The position numbers were made by a program, and so were the translations under genes. A stretch of 64,000 nucleotides of DNA from Colius striatus (Eukaryota; Chordata; Aves; Coliiformes; Coliidae): the NCBI RefSeq assembly GCF_028858725.1, contig NC_084790.1:4036001-4100000 (forward strand), in the 5' to 3' direction. Below are positions 43,401 through 53,745 of the stretch, in pieces (position 1 is the first letter of the stretch; each line of letters opens with the position of its first letter). Under the pieces are notes generated by a model. The model was not told the origin of the DNA. It saw only the letters and a list, made by a program, of their open reading frames with translations, and made no database searches.

Positions 43401-46228
43401 TGGAGCTGAGAGTTATGGGTCAGGACACTATGGGACTGAGTGTTATGGGGCAGGACACTATGGGGTCTGGGAGCTGTGGGGCAGGACACTGTGGGAGTGG
43501 GAGCTATGGGGCAGAACACCATGGAGGTGAGAGTTATGGGGCAGGACACTATGGGGCTGGGAGCTGTGGGGCAGGACACTGTGGGGGTGGGAGCTGTGGG
43601 GCAGAACACCATGGAGCTGAGAGTTATGGGGCAGGACACTGTGGGGCTGCGAGCTGTGGGGCAGGACACTGTGGGGGTGGGAGCTGTGGGGCAGGACACT
43701 GTGGGGTTGGGAGCTGTGGGGCAGGACACTATGGGGCTGGGAGTTGTGGGGCAGGACACTGTGGGGGTGGGAGCTGTGGGGCAGAACACCATGGAGCTGA
43801 GAGTTATGGGGCAGGACACTATGGGGCTGGGAGCTGTGGGGCAGGACACTGTGGGGGTGGGAGCTGTGGGGCAGGACACCATGGGACTGAGAGCTATGGG
43901 GCAGAACACTGGGACTGAGAGTTATTGAGCAGGACACTCTGGGTCTGGGAGTTGTGGGGTGGCACCATATGGGGCTAGAAGTTGTAGCGCAGGACACCGT
44001 GGGGCTGAGAGCTATGGGGCAGGGAGCTGTGGGGCAGGACACCATGGGGCTGAGAGTTATAGGGCAGGACACTATGGGGCTGAGAGATATAGGGCAGGAC
44101 ACTATGGGGCACCTGCCCGTGTGCCCACGACCCCTCCCCTTGCCCCACAGGACACTGGGGCTGCAGCGCCCGGCCTTAATCGGGGTGCTGCGGGCGCTGC
44201 TGCTGCTGGTGCTCGCCGCCCACATCTCCTACCTGAGCCTCGTGCGCTTTGACTACGGCTACAACATGGCAGCCAACGCGGCCATGGGTGAGACGGGGCT
44301 GGGGGGTACCCGGGGACGGGGGCTCCCCCCATGCCAACGCAGCCAGGGCTGAGGCAGAGCCCAAGGGGAGCTGAGGGGCCGGCCCCGTGGGTGGGGGGGC
44401 TCTTCCTGGGGGTTGGGGGGCTCACTTAATGGGTGAGGGGCTTGCCCCATGCTGATGTGGCCACGGAGGTGTGGGTTGGGGGGCTCACCCTCTCGGGTGG
44501 GAGCCTGGCCCCATGGGGGGGGAGGGGGGGTCTCCCCATGGCTGAGGGCTGTCTCCATGAGTAGGGGGTCTCTCCCCAGGGGTGGGGGGCTGTCCCCGTG
44601 TTCAGGGGCTCATCCCATGGGTGGGGAATTGGCCCCACGGGTGGAGGTCTCTCCCCAAGGGTGGGTGGCTTGCCCCAAGGGTGGGGGGCTGTCCCCATAT
44701 TCAGAGGCTCATCCCAAGGGTGGGTGGCTTGCCCCAAGGATGGGGGGCTGTCCTCATATTCAGAGGCTCATCCCATGGGTGGGGGGCTTGCCCCAAGGGT
44801 GGGGGGCTGTCCCCATGTTCAGGGGCTCACCCCATGGCTGAGAGTGTCTCCCCACGAGTGCGGGGGCTCACCTCATGGCTGAGGGCTGTCCCCATGGGTG
44901 GGGGTCTCTTCCCAAGGGTGGGGGGCTGTCCCCATGGTTCGGGGGCTCAGTGCACTGGTGGGGAACTGGCCCCATAGTCGGGGGCTGACCCTATACCTGA
45001 ATGCTCTCCCCATAAGCAGCTGCTGTCCCCACTCCCAGGGATCTGTCCCCACTCCCGGGGGTCTCTCCCCACTCCCGGGGGTCTCACCCCACACCCGTGG
45101 GTCCCCGCCCCCGCCTGACCCCGCCTCCTTCCCCACCCCCTCCCGGAGATACTGAACGCGAGCTGCCGCCCGCCCCGCGCCCGGCGGGGGTGTCTCCCTG
45201 CTCCTGTGGGGGGCTTCCCCGCCAGCGCCGCGTGTCCCCTCCCCGCAGGGCTGCTGAACGCGGGCTGCTGGCTGCGCTGGTGCCTGCGCTGCCGCCTGCC
45301 CCACGCGTGGAAGTGCGGCGCGGCCGTGGGGCTGCTGCAGGCGCTGGCGCTGCTGGAGCTGCTCGACTTCCCGCCGCTGCTCTGGGTGCTGGACGCCCAC
45401 GCGCTCTGGCACCTGGGCACCGTGCCCCTCACCGTGCTCTTCTACAGGTCTGTGCCTCCCTCCCCCTGCACCCCCCCCAAAAAAACCCACGGGGGTGGGG
45501 GGGGCAAAACCTGTGTGTGCTGAGCGCCTCTGACATCCCCCACGGGCTGCTGGGTGCCCCCGTTGCTGTTTCCCAGGGGGTGCTGCACCCCCTTCCCATG
45601 GGATCAGGGCCCCCCATCTTGAAACTGGGGATCAGGGGGGAGTCCCCCTCCCAAAAATCTGTGGGTGTTGGGTGCCCCCTCTCTGTTTCTCTGCCAGGTG
45701 CTTCCTGTTTCCCATGAGGGGCTGGAAGCTCCCCCCTCCTTGGGGTGTTCAGGGCCTCTCTTTGTTCCCCGGGGTGCTCAGTGCCCCCCCCCCATCTTGA
45801 ACTTGAGGGGGTTGGGGGTCCCCCTTACAAAATCTGTAGGTGCTGGGTGCCCCCATCCTCCCCCCAGGTGCTGGGTGAACCCCTCTGTGTTTCCCATGGG
45901 GTGTTGGTTGCTCCTCCTTTAAATCAAGGTGCTTGAAATTAGAGGTGCTGGGGTCTCCCCTCTTCAAATGGGGGGGCCAGGGGGGTCCCTTGCTGCCCTT
46001 GAGTGCTGAGGGGGTGTACCCTGTCTCCAAACACCCCCCCCCCAGGCTCTGGCTGTGCTCAAAGGGCGGAGTGGAGGGATCTCCCCTGAGGCTGAGGAAG
46101 GGGGAAGCACACCCCCCCTCCCTCTCCACAGTCCCCCCCAACCTCTTCCCCCTCCCCTCTGCAGCTTCCTGACTGATGACAGCCTCTACCTCCTCAAGGC
46201 CAACCCCCCCCTCGCCAAAGTCGACTAG
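40426..46228 (+). CDS. PGAP3: PGAP3 GPI-anchor remodelling factor, eight exons
   Basis: A complete 324-residue protein (human 320). PGAP3 is a Golgi multi-pass membrane protein of the CREST superfamily, required to remove the unsaturated sn-2 acyl chain from GPI anchors. Exons: 40426-40624, 41698-41795, 42391-42543, 42767-42829, 42944-43005, 44151-44287, 45249-45447, 46165-46228; GT-AG throughout. A Leu/Ala-rich signal peptide is followed by [18 protein letters not shown] and [14 protein letters not shown], a Cys-rich lumenal part, then about seven membrane segments. Conserved polar motifs are [15 protein letters not shown] and LDAHALWH, which hold the His and Asp residues expected of the hydrolase family. 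The tail [14 protein letters not shown] has diverged from human. Introns 1, 2, 5 and 6 are mostly minisatellites. Confidence 0.96.
40735..41640. repeat. GGGAGGGACTGGAATGGACT minisatellite in PGAP3 intron 1
   Basis: Units of 26 bases and multiples (GGACTGGGAGGGGATGGGGA combined with GGAATGGACTCGGAG) tile the first intron. They are regular to about 41250 and degenerate after that. No stop codons occur over long distances because the unit lacks them. Confidence 0.93.
41930..42360. repeat. GGCCATGGGGTGGCTGT minisatellite in PGAP3 intron 2
   Basis: Units of about 17-28 bases built on GGGTGGCCATGGGGTGGCTG, some with TAGGTTTGCTGTGGGTAGCC. It fills the intron up to the acceptor at 42390. Confidence 0.93.
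43010..44125. repeat. 30-bp minisatellite in PGAP3 intron 5
   Basis: About 35 units of 30 bases, GGGGCAGGACACTATGGGGC plus TGGGAGCTGT or TGAGAGTTAT. It fills the intron from just after the donor to just before the acceptor. The unit length is a multiple of three, so it keeps one frame open on each strand; the resulting Gly/Cys/His- or Ser/Pro-rich frames are not genes. Confidence 0.95.
44395..45085. repeat. Minisatellite in PGAP3 intron 6
   Basis: Units of about 55-60 bases made of GGGTGGGGGGCTGTCCCC, ATGTTCAGGGGCTCATCCCA and GGTGGCTTGCCCCAA parts. Regular at 44560-44950, degenerate at the edges. Confidence 0.9.
45530..46060. repeat. Degenerate repeat in PGAP3 intron 7
   Basis: Loosely repeated GGTGCTGGGTGCCCCC and CCATCTTGAAC segments about 100-130 bases apart. 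Weak compared with the other introns. Confidence 0.6.
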
Positions 46229-46691
46229 AGCTGCCGGGGGGTGTGGGGGGGACACAGCCCCCCGTCCCCACCCTGCTCCCGCCCTGCCCTGTGCCAAGCG
46301 GCCCCCCACCCCCCCCCGAGCCCCCCTGGACCCCCCCGGCCATGGGTTCCCCTCACCTCCCCCGGTTGCCTTCAGAGCTTTGTGTTTCTCTCCCCTCCCA
46401 TCTGCCCCCTCCCCTCCCTTGGGGCACGGGAGGGGGTGTCAAGGACACCCAAGCCCCCCCGACCCCCCCCACCCCGTGACACACACTCCCCCCCCGCCGG
46501 GTGCTGGTACTACGGCGGGGGGATGGGGGGGTTCCTCGGAGCTGCTGGGTGGCTTTTGGGGGGCAGGGGAGGGAGAATGTATGGGGATGGAGCAGTGCCT
46601 TGGGGCTGGGGGTGCCCCTCCCCCGTGCCCCCTCCCTCGGGGTGCAGCCCCCATCCCCCCCCCCGCCCCCCCGAGTGTCTTGTGGGATATG

Positions 46692-46697
46692 AATAAA
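46692..46697 (+). terminator. PGAP3: PGAP3 polyadenylation signal
   Basis: AATAAA about 460 bases past the stop codon, followed by TTCAACCTGTG repeats. The convergent PNMT signal lies only about 360 bases further on. Confidence 0.75.
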
Positions 46698-47054
46698 GCT
46701 GAGTTCAACCTGTGTTCAACCTGTGCCCCTGAGCTCTGTGCCCTCCCCCCTTCACCGCCATGGCTGCCCTGTGCCCCACACACTCCCCCTCCCCACTGCC
46801 TCCCCTGTCTCTGTGTCCCTCCCCAGCTCCCCCTGGCCGTGCCATTCCCGCCCCCCTCCCCCATTTACCCCACGGCGCACCCCGTGCACTGTGCTGCCCC
46901 CCCCATTTCTCACCCTGTGTGCCCCGCAAATCCCACCCCTGTGCCCCAGCCCCCGTTATTGCACCCCCATCCCCCCTCCCCAAGTCCCTGGCCCTTCCCC
47001 CCCCCCCCCCCCCGCCCCGAAAGACCCCCGCACACTGCGCCGGGCACCGCGGGC

Positions 47055-47060
47055 TTTATT
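47055..47060 (-). terminator. PNMT: PNMT polyadenylation signal
   Basis: AATAAA on the minus strand about 100 bases past the PNMT stop codon, giving a short 3' UTR. Confidence 0.75.
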
Positions 47061-47158
47061 GGGGGGCTGTATCGTTGGGGGGACACGGTCCGGGTTTTGG
47101 GGTGACTGCGGCAGCTCGTGTGTCCCTCCCGGGGGCAGGGAAGGGGAGGAGGGGTCCC

Positions 47159-49501
47159 TCAGACCTCGGGCGGTTTCTGCGCGTGGGCGAAGAAGACCCC
47201 ATCGACGTCGTCGACCCCGGTGCGCAGCGCGGGCGGCATCGCGTAGGCGCGGAAATCGCGCAGCACGAAGCCCGCGGCGCTCAGAGCCCCGCGCACGTCG
47301 GCCTCGGCCAGCGGCACCACGGGCAGCCGCGCCGGCCCCGCCAGGTAGAACGACTCGCCCAGGGCTCCCAGCAGCACGGCGTGGCCACCGGGCCGCAGGA
47401 GCGAGCCCACGTGCGCCAGAGCCCGGGCGAAGGCGGCGCGGTCCGGGCTGACGGCTTCCAGGCAGAAGGCGGAGAGCAGCGCGTCGGCGGGCGGCCGCAG
47501 CGGCCGGCCCAGCGGCTCCGCTCGGTGCACGTCGATCGGCAGGATCCGGCGCAGCCGAGACCGCAGCCGGCGCTGCTTCTCCTGCCACGGCTCCCTGCGG
47601 CGGGGAGCGGGGGAAAGGGGGGGTCAGCGGGGAGGGGTCGCACGGGGACGGACGGGAGAAACACCCCGCGGATTCCCCGGCCCGAGGTCGGCAGGAGTCA
47701 GTGGAGACTGGAACCTCTGGGACCGGGACAGAGTCAGCAGGACTCTTAAGATCAGCCCAGAAGCGGCTAGGAGAGATCCGCCAGATTCCCCCAGCCTGGG
47801 CTCAATGGGGAGGGATCCCGTGGGACCAGTCGAAATCGGCTGATGGAAGGGATCTCTCGGGTCCCTGTGGGGTCAGCCTGGGAGATCCCAGTGATTGGGG
47901 AGATCTCTGGAGAGGGATCCCACGGGATCAGCACAGGGACAGAAGGGAGAAATCCCACAGATCCCCCCCATCCGGACCAGCCCAAGGTCAGCAGGGGCCC
48001 CTGGGATTAGCCTGGAATCAGTGCAGACAGGAGCCCTTGGGATCAGGATGGGATCAGCAGGAACAGGATCCCTCCAAGATCAGCCCAGGAGCATCTGGGA
48101 GGAATTGCCAAGGTCAGCCCAGCATCAGGCCAGGGTCCATGGGGAGGGATTCCTCAGGGTCTGGGTGGGATCAGCCTCGGGTCAGTGGGGACAAGCTCCC
48201 CCAGGATCAGGACAGAGGTAGGAGGGGCAGGATCCCCTGGGATCAGCCCAGTATCCACAGGGAGGTGGGGATGGGATCCAGTAGGGAGCGAGGGCATATT
48301 TATGGGAAAATGGGGCCGTGGGTCTGCAGGGATGTGGGGTCGGAGACCCACAGGGATTGATTTGGTATCCTCAGAGACAGAATGCCATGGGCATGTGGGG
48401 CTGGGATCATGCAGGGATCAAGCTGATGTCCACAGGGACACAGGAACAGGATCCTGCAGGGATCAGCCCTGTGTCTGTGAGGGGTGTTTAGGTTGATCCT
48501 GCAGGGATCAGTCCAGTGTCCCCAGCGCTGTGGGGCTGTGATCCCATGGGATCTGGGGGCACGCTCCTGCAGAGACCAGCAGCATCTGCACAGATGTGGG
48601 GACAGGATCCCACAAGAACTGACCCGACACTCACAGAGACACAGGGACAGGATCCCACAGACATATGAGGCTGGGATTCTGCAGGGATCAACCCAGCGTT
48701 CACGGGGACATGGGGACAGGATCCTGCAGGGACTAGTCCAGCATCTGTGGGTCTGATCCCACGGTGATTTGTGGACAGGATCCTGCAGCGACCAGCCCAA
48801 TGTCTGCAGGGATGTGGGGCTGTGATCCTGCAGGGATCAGCCCAGCATCCATGAGACTGGGATTCCCGTGGGATTTGGGGACAGGATCCTGCAGGGATCA
48901 GCCCAGTGCCCACGAGGACATGGGGCTGTGATCCCACGGGCCACAGTCCCACCGGGTCCAGCCCAGCACCACCCCCCAGCACCCCGTGCCCCCCTACCCG
49001 CGTCCCTCGATCTTGCAGACGTGCTGGATGAAGGGGCTCCAGTCGAAGGTGCCGGGCTCCCCCCGTGCCCAGCGCCCCAGCTCCTCCCGGTTCACTGCCA
49101 GGTAGTCGGTGGCCACGATCTCCTCGAAGTGGTCGCAGGCGCTCAGCAGTTGGTAGATGGTGGGGCCCGAGCCCACGTCGATCAGTGTGCGCCCGTGGAT
49201 CTCACCTGGGAGCGAGCAGGACATGGGGAAGGGGTCCCACCCTGAGCCAGGCACTGGCGGGGAGACTGGGGGCAAGGGAGGAGCAGGGCGGGGTAGGTGC
49301 CGAGCTGCTCTCCCGCCCCGTGCCTCAGTTTCCCCGTCGCCCCTCACCGCTGGCGAAGGTCTCAGCCAGGCATCGCAGCTTCCAGGGGACCACGAACTCC
49401 TCGGAGGAGAAGTCGGCGCGGGGGGGTAGGTAGTTGTTCTCCAGGTAGGCGCGGGGGTCGAAGTGCTCGTAGCCCTCCCGGAGGGCGGCCAAACTGCTCA
49501 T
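47159..49501 (-). CDS. PNMT: PNMT phenylethanolamine N-methyltransferase, three exons
   Basis: A complete 265-residue enzyme (human 282; the difference is mostly a shorter N-terminus). It transfers a methyl group from S-adenosylmethionine to noradrenaline, making adrenaline, in the cytosol of chromaffin cells and some neurons. Exons: 49348-49501, 48998-49205, 47159-47594, the three-exon layout known for the gene. Visible parts: FDPRAYLENNYLPPRADF and WKLRCLAETF in exon 1; the cofactor motif DVGSGPTIYQLLSACDHFE in exon 2; FCLEAVSPD and TGVDDVDGVFFA in exon 3, which hold the Glu and Asp that contact the substrate amine. The start is the first ATG downstream of the TATA box. Intron 2 is a 1.3-kb minisatellite. 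Confidence 0.95.
47690..48960. repeat. GGATCCTGCAGGGATCAGCCCAG minisatellite in PNMT intron 2
   Basis: Degenerate units of about 45-60 bases with CAGGATCCTGCAGGGATCAG, CCCAGTGTCCACAGGGA and TGGGGCTGTGATCC. It occupies almost the whole intron; the end near 48400-48930 is the more regular. Confidence 0.9.
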
Positions 49502-49519
49502 GGCGAAGGGCTGCGGCGA

Positions 49520-49570
49520 CGGCACCTGCCCGTCGGACCCCAAACCGGCTTTATATCCCCGGCTGGGCTT
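49520..49570 (-). promoter_or_regulatory. PNMT: PNMT promoter with TATA box
   Basis: TATAAA on the minus strand (49550-49555), in the context GGGGATATAAAGCCGG, about 50 bases before the start codon. The transcript should begin near 49525, leaving a very short 5' UTR. GC-rich boxes lie upstream to about 49740. No hormone-response element is clear by eye. Confidence 0.75.
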
Positions 49571-50900
49571 TGGGGGGGGTGGCCACGGCGAGAGATGGCA
49601 GCGGCGGCCGCGGCCATCCATCGTGGCTAACGAGGTTACCCGGCGCCCCGGGGCCGGGGACCGCGGCTGGGCGGCAGCGCAGCCGGATCCGGCCCCGCGC
49701 AGAGCGATAACGGCCGCTGCCCGCCCCCCCGGTCCCCCCACCCGCCAGTGAGGGGAGGAAGCAGCCAGACGGGCCCTCAAGAGATTGTCCCTCAAAATGT
49801 CTTAGACATGACCCCCTCCACTACATGTGCTGCCCCGGCACAAGGGATGCTCGGGAGTGTCCCATGGGATGGGGCTGGGGAGAGATTGGAATTGGGGAGG
49901 AGATGGGGAGGGAGGACGGGGAGATTGGGATGGGGAGAGGGTAGGGATGGGGTGGGCGGAGGTGGGCTGGAATTTGGGATTGTGAGGGTCTGGGGCTGGA
50001 ATTTGGGATTGTGATGGGGCTGGGGGTGGGCTGAGGCTGCGACTGGGACGGGGAGGGGATGGGCATGGGCATGGGGATGGGCATGGGGAGGTACTGGGGA
50101 GAGGATTTGGGTGACATGGGGAGCGAAGCTGATGAGACTGGGCTGGGACTGGGGCTGGGAGTGGGATGGGTCTGGAATTTGTGAATGGGATAGAGGATGG
50201 GGCTCGGATTGGGACGGGGAAGGGATGGGGAGGAGCTGGGAAGAGGATGGGGGTGGAATAAGGAGATAACGAGGCTGGGATGGGACTGGGGCTGGGATTG
50301 TGATGGGGCTGGAGCCAGTCTGAGCTCTCCCCGGTGCTTCCATCGAGCTGAGTGTGCTGGACCGCAGCCCAGTCCCTGGCAGGAGGCGGCACCACTAACC
50401 TTCCCAGTACTCCCAGTACCCAGTGATAAGGGGCAGGATAGGACCTCAGCCCACCCCTGGCAGGAGCCAGCACCGCCAACCCTCCCAGTACTCCCAGTAC
50501 CCCAGGATAAGGGGCAGGATGGGACCCGCTTGTGGAGCTGAGGAGGGGTACAGCGGGGAGGCGAGGTTAAAGATCCTAAATCCTGTCTGTGCTAGAGCTG
50601 TAGGTGGACAAAAGCATCGAGGCCGGGCTCATGGGGAGGATGGGGACGGGGAAGGGACAGGAGGGGCCGGGGACTGGCGGAGGCCCAGGGACAGTGGGAT
50701 CCGACCCGGAGGGAACAGCTAATCTGGGCGCTGGCGCTGGGACCATCCCGGACCCTGGCACCGGCTGGTGGGGGGGAGCGGGGGGGGGAGTTACACAAGG
50801 ACAAGATCCTTCCCGTTTCCCACCAAGCCCCCCAACCCCTCAGGACGCCTGGGTGGCTGCTGACAAGGCTCCGTGCCTCAGTTTCCCCAAAATGATGCCG
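49571..50900. other. PNMT-TCAP spacer
   Basis: A GC-rich upstream segment of PNMT extends to about 49740, and a G-rich repeat lies at 49850-50310. Two adjacent copies of a segment with CAGCCCA and CCTTCCCAGTACTCCCAGTA follow at about 50365-50425 and 50445-50505. No exon is recognisable. Confidence 0.5.
49850..50310. repeat. TGGGGATGGGGA-type repeat between TCAP and PNMT
   Basis: Short, irregular G-rich units (GATGGGGATGGGCATGGGG, GGGACTGGGGCTGGGA), 6-18 bases, with no clean long period. Confidence 0.75.
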
Positions 50901-50918
50901 CCGGCTCAGGCGGGGCAT

Positions 50919-50924
50919 TTTATT
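50919..50924 (-). terminator. TCAP: TCAP polyadenylation signal
   Basis: AATAAA on the minus strand about 390 bases past the TCAP stop codon, in CpG-rich sequence. Confidence 0.7.
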
Positions 50925-51311
50925 GCCGTCCAAAGACCACCGTCCGCAGAGCCCCGCAGAGCGACCCGCCGCAGCCCCGCACCCCTCCACGGCCCCCCTC
51001 GGCCCCAGGGCGTCCGGGGCTCGTCTCTCTTCATCCTCGCACTCTCTTCTCTTCGCCGGGGGATCTGTCACGCCCGCGCTCGGTGCTGCCGGACCCTCCC
51101 GGACCCTCTCTCCCTCGCCGCCTTCCACGGGGGGAGTCCCAGGCGAGCAGGACCCCCCCACACACCTTCCCCCACCCTCCTGCGCTGCCTCTTCGGGGCG
51201 GCCGAGCGGACCCAGGGCTCTGGGACCCTCCGCCGCCCTACCCCCCCCCCCACCCCGGGTATCAACCCCCCCCAGCTCCCACCCCGTCCCCCAGCCCCAC
51301 GCGAGACACCT

Positions 51312-52458
51312 TCAGCCCCGCTGAGCCTCGTGGGAGAGGGAGCGGGACAGCGTGCGGCGGACCCCCGCCTTGGCCCCGCGGAGGTCCGGGGGGGCGAAGA
51401 GGGGCAGAGGCAGGGTGCGGGCGTAAGGCAGGAGGTGCTGGGTCAGGGGTTGCCCCAGGACCCCCACTCGCAGCAGCCCCCAGGGCGAGCGCTGCTCCAG
51501 CACCCGCGTCTCCCCGCGCTGCTCCAGCGTCTCCCGGCGCTGCTCGTCCACCTCCCGCCGGCACCACCTGCGCACGGGGCGATCGTGGGGGTGGCAGAGG
51601 GGTCCCCAAAGCCCCACGGGGACCCTCAAGTCCCGCTCTGCCCCATTGGGGCCACCTCACCCTGCAGGGAGCCGTGGAGACCCCCATGTCCCACCTCACC
51701 CTGCGGGGAGCAGTCCCAACCCACACCAGGAGAAGCCTTGGAGACCCCCGAATCCCACTCCTGAGCCCTCCGTGTCCCCCCCCAACCCTATGAGAAGCTC
51801 TGGAGATTCCCATGTCTTACCCCACCCTATGGGGACCCCCTACCCTCATCATCTCCTTTGGAGACCCCCCAGGACCTTCACAGCCCCGTGGGGTTCAGGC
51901 CACCCCATGGGGACCCCCACATCCTTCATGGCCCCACACAGATGCCCAGCCTCCCGAAAATCCCCTTGAGATGCTCCCAACTCCTCTTGGATACCCCATC
52001 CCACCTCCCTGGAGCCTCCATGACCTCACAGGGATCCTAGGAGCCCCCCTTTACTCTCTAGGGACCCCCTATAACCCTCTGTTGATACCCCTTCACACCT
52101 CTCTGGAGCACACATAACCTCACAGGGACCCTTACAGCCCCCCCCTGCCCACCAGTGGACCCTCAGAGCCTCCAGAACCCGCTCTCCCATCCCCAGCAGA
52201 CCCCTCAGAGCCCCCCTCCACCACCCCAAAACCCTCCAGAAACCCCTTGACCCTTTGAGACCTGGCATGCAATGAACCTCCCCAGATAAAAACGAGTGGT
52301 GCCCCTCACCCCTCCTCAGGCCGGGTGCTGAGCTCCAGGTCCAGCCACTCTGCGCTGAAGGTCTCGCGCCGCCCCACGTCCTCCTCCCGCAGGCGACAGC
52401 CCAGCCGGGCGCCTGACAGCAGCCCCCCACTGCGGACCACCACGCTGGGCCCCCACAT
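51312..52458 (-). CDS. TCAP: TCAP (telethonin), two exons, shortened
   Basis: Telethonin clamps the N-terminal Ig domains of two titin molecules at the sarcomere Z-disc. Exons: 52310-52458 and 51312-51567, the two-exon layout of the gene. The 134-residue product (human 167) keeps ETFSAEWLDLELSTRPEEG at the exon junction, QRSPWGLLRVGVLG, LPYARTLPLPLFAP and the phosphorylation tail TLSRSLSHEAQRG. It lacks about 45 residues between LPLFAP and that tail, where human has the QELLALETALGG segment. It has a Gly/Val/Leu-rich N-terminus about 13 residues longer. The titin-binding part is retained; the missing segment belongs to the flexible C-terminal half. Exon 2 is continuous, so the loss is in the exon itself, not a missed exon. 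Confidence 0.93.
51600..52250. repeat. Degenerate GGAGACCCCC-type repeat in TCAP intron
   Basis: Loose repeats of CATGTCCCACCTCACCCTG, TTGGAGACCCCC and CACAGGGACCC about 40-60 bases apart fill the single intron. The homogeneity is low. Confidence 0.6.
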
Positions 52459-52560
52459 GGCCACCTTTCTGCTTCCTCACTTCAACCCCCCACAACACCA
52501 CAACCTGCCCAACCCCCTTATATCATCCCGACGGGGCTATTTTGGGCCGTGTCGTTGGCA
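52459..52560 (-). promoter_or_regulatory. TCAP: TCAP muscle-type promoter
   Basis: On the minus strand CCAAAATAGC (52536-52545) is close to both the MEF2 and the CArG consensus. It is followed about 14 bases downstream by GATATAAGG, whose TATAAG occupies 52517-52522. The spacing to the start codon, about 60 bases, implies a short 5' UTR. A TATA box with an A/T-rich muscle element fits the striated-muscle expression of TCAP; factor identity is inferred. Confidence 0.65.
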
Positions 52561-53264
52561 CGGCTGAGCCAGGAAGGTGCCAAAGGGCCCCCCCCCCCCA
52601 GCCCCCTGCCTCGGGGGTGGCACCAGGGACACGTGTGTCACCTCGTGTGTGTGTGTGTGTCTTTGGCCACTCCATGTGCTTGCTGGCCCCGGGCTCAGTG
52701 GCCATCAGCGCCCTGGCACGTGCCCAGGGCATGGCTGGCTTTTCCCTGCAACGCTGCCCGCTGGTGGCTGGGACTTTGTGGGTAAACACGGCGGCTGTGC
52801 CACCCTGGGCTCTCCTAGTGGCCACATGGCTGCTGTTGGGGGTCCCATCCCTGTGTCCCCCCCACTTTCCAGTAAGGGGGGTGCTGGCCAGGCATCCCTT
52901 CCTCCCCCCCCACAATGGGCTATTTGTAGGCCCAGCAGCTGGGGGCTGTGAGCAGATGGGTGCCAGGGGCCGGGGCTCACGTGGCCACGGGGCTCCAGCC
53001 ACTCTGTGCCACCCCACAGAGATGGAGGTGCCAATGCTGGGGCAACAACCCAGGGCAAGGGGCAATGTGGGGAAAGCATTGCCTGGGGTGGGTGACTGGT
53101 GCAGACGTGGCTGCTCCATGGTGATGCCACCCTGGGATGGGGCAGAGTGACCCTCAGGGCCAGTAGCCAAAGAAGCCTGCAGGAGCCAGTCCTTGAGCCT
53201 AAAGGGGCGGAGGTTGAGCTGGTCCCAAGCCCACGTCTCACACAGGGTACAGGACGGACACGGG
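52561..53264. other. TCAP-STARD3 spacer
   Basis: No exon is recognisable. A GT dinucleotide run lies at about 52646-52660, with several CACGTG-like and CCCATGG motifs. Confidence 0.5.
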
Positions 53265-53285
53265 GCTGCAAACAGTGCAAAGGCT

Positions 53286-53291
53286 TTTAAT
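53286..53291 (-). terminator. STARD3: STARD3 polyadenylation signal
   Basis: ATTAAA on the minus strand in CCCAATTAAAAGCC, about 1.2 kb past the STARD3 stop codon. No AATAAA occurs on that strand in between. Confidence 0.55.
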
Positions 53292-53329
53292 TGGGACTGG
53301 AGGCGTCAGCCCTCGCAGGCACGGGGTGG

Positions 53330-53745
53330 GGAAGACCCCCAGAACAGAGAGTCCCAGGGGGGGTGGTCCAGATCCTCAGAACAGGGAGTCTGGGGTGAGG
53401 GGCACCAAGACCTCCAGGAATGAGGGTCAGAAAGGTGGAGGGGTGTGCCCAGATCCCCAGAATAGGGGGCAGAGAGGTTAGGAGGTGCCTAGATCCCCAG
53501 AACACAGGGAAAGAGCCCAGGGGGAACCCCAGAGAGTGGGCTCAGATCCCCAAAACAAGGAATAAAGAGTCCAAGGTGGGAGGGGGCAGGGGGAAGCTCC
53601 AGATGCCCAGGATCAGGGGTCAGAGAGGCAGCAGGTGCTCACATCCCCAGAACAGGAGGCAGAGAGCTCCGTGGGGGGTGGGTCTATATCCCCAGAACAG
53701 GCAGCAGGAAGCCCAGGGGGGTTCCAGATCCCCAGGCTGGGGGGC
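53330..53745. repeat. GATCCCCAGAACAGGGGGCAGAG repeat in the STARD3 3' UTR
   Basis: Degenerate units of about 35-60 bases with CAGATCCCCAGAACAGG, AGAGAGTCCAGGGGG and related parts, within the inferred 3' UTR. Confidence 0.85.

Noticed and set aside
43181-44225. Long Gly/Cys/His-rich (plus) and Ser/Pro-rich (minus) open frames, possible low-complexity proteins
   Set aside because: The PGAP3 intron 5 unit is 30 bases, a multiple of three without stops, so any frame stays open. No promoter, start context or homology.
50592-51161. Minus-strand open frame of 189 codons between TCAP and PNMT
   Set aside because: It overlaps the TCAP 3' UTR and its polyadenylation signal, and has no homology or splice context.
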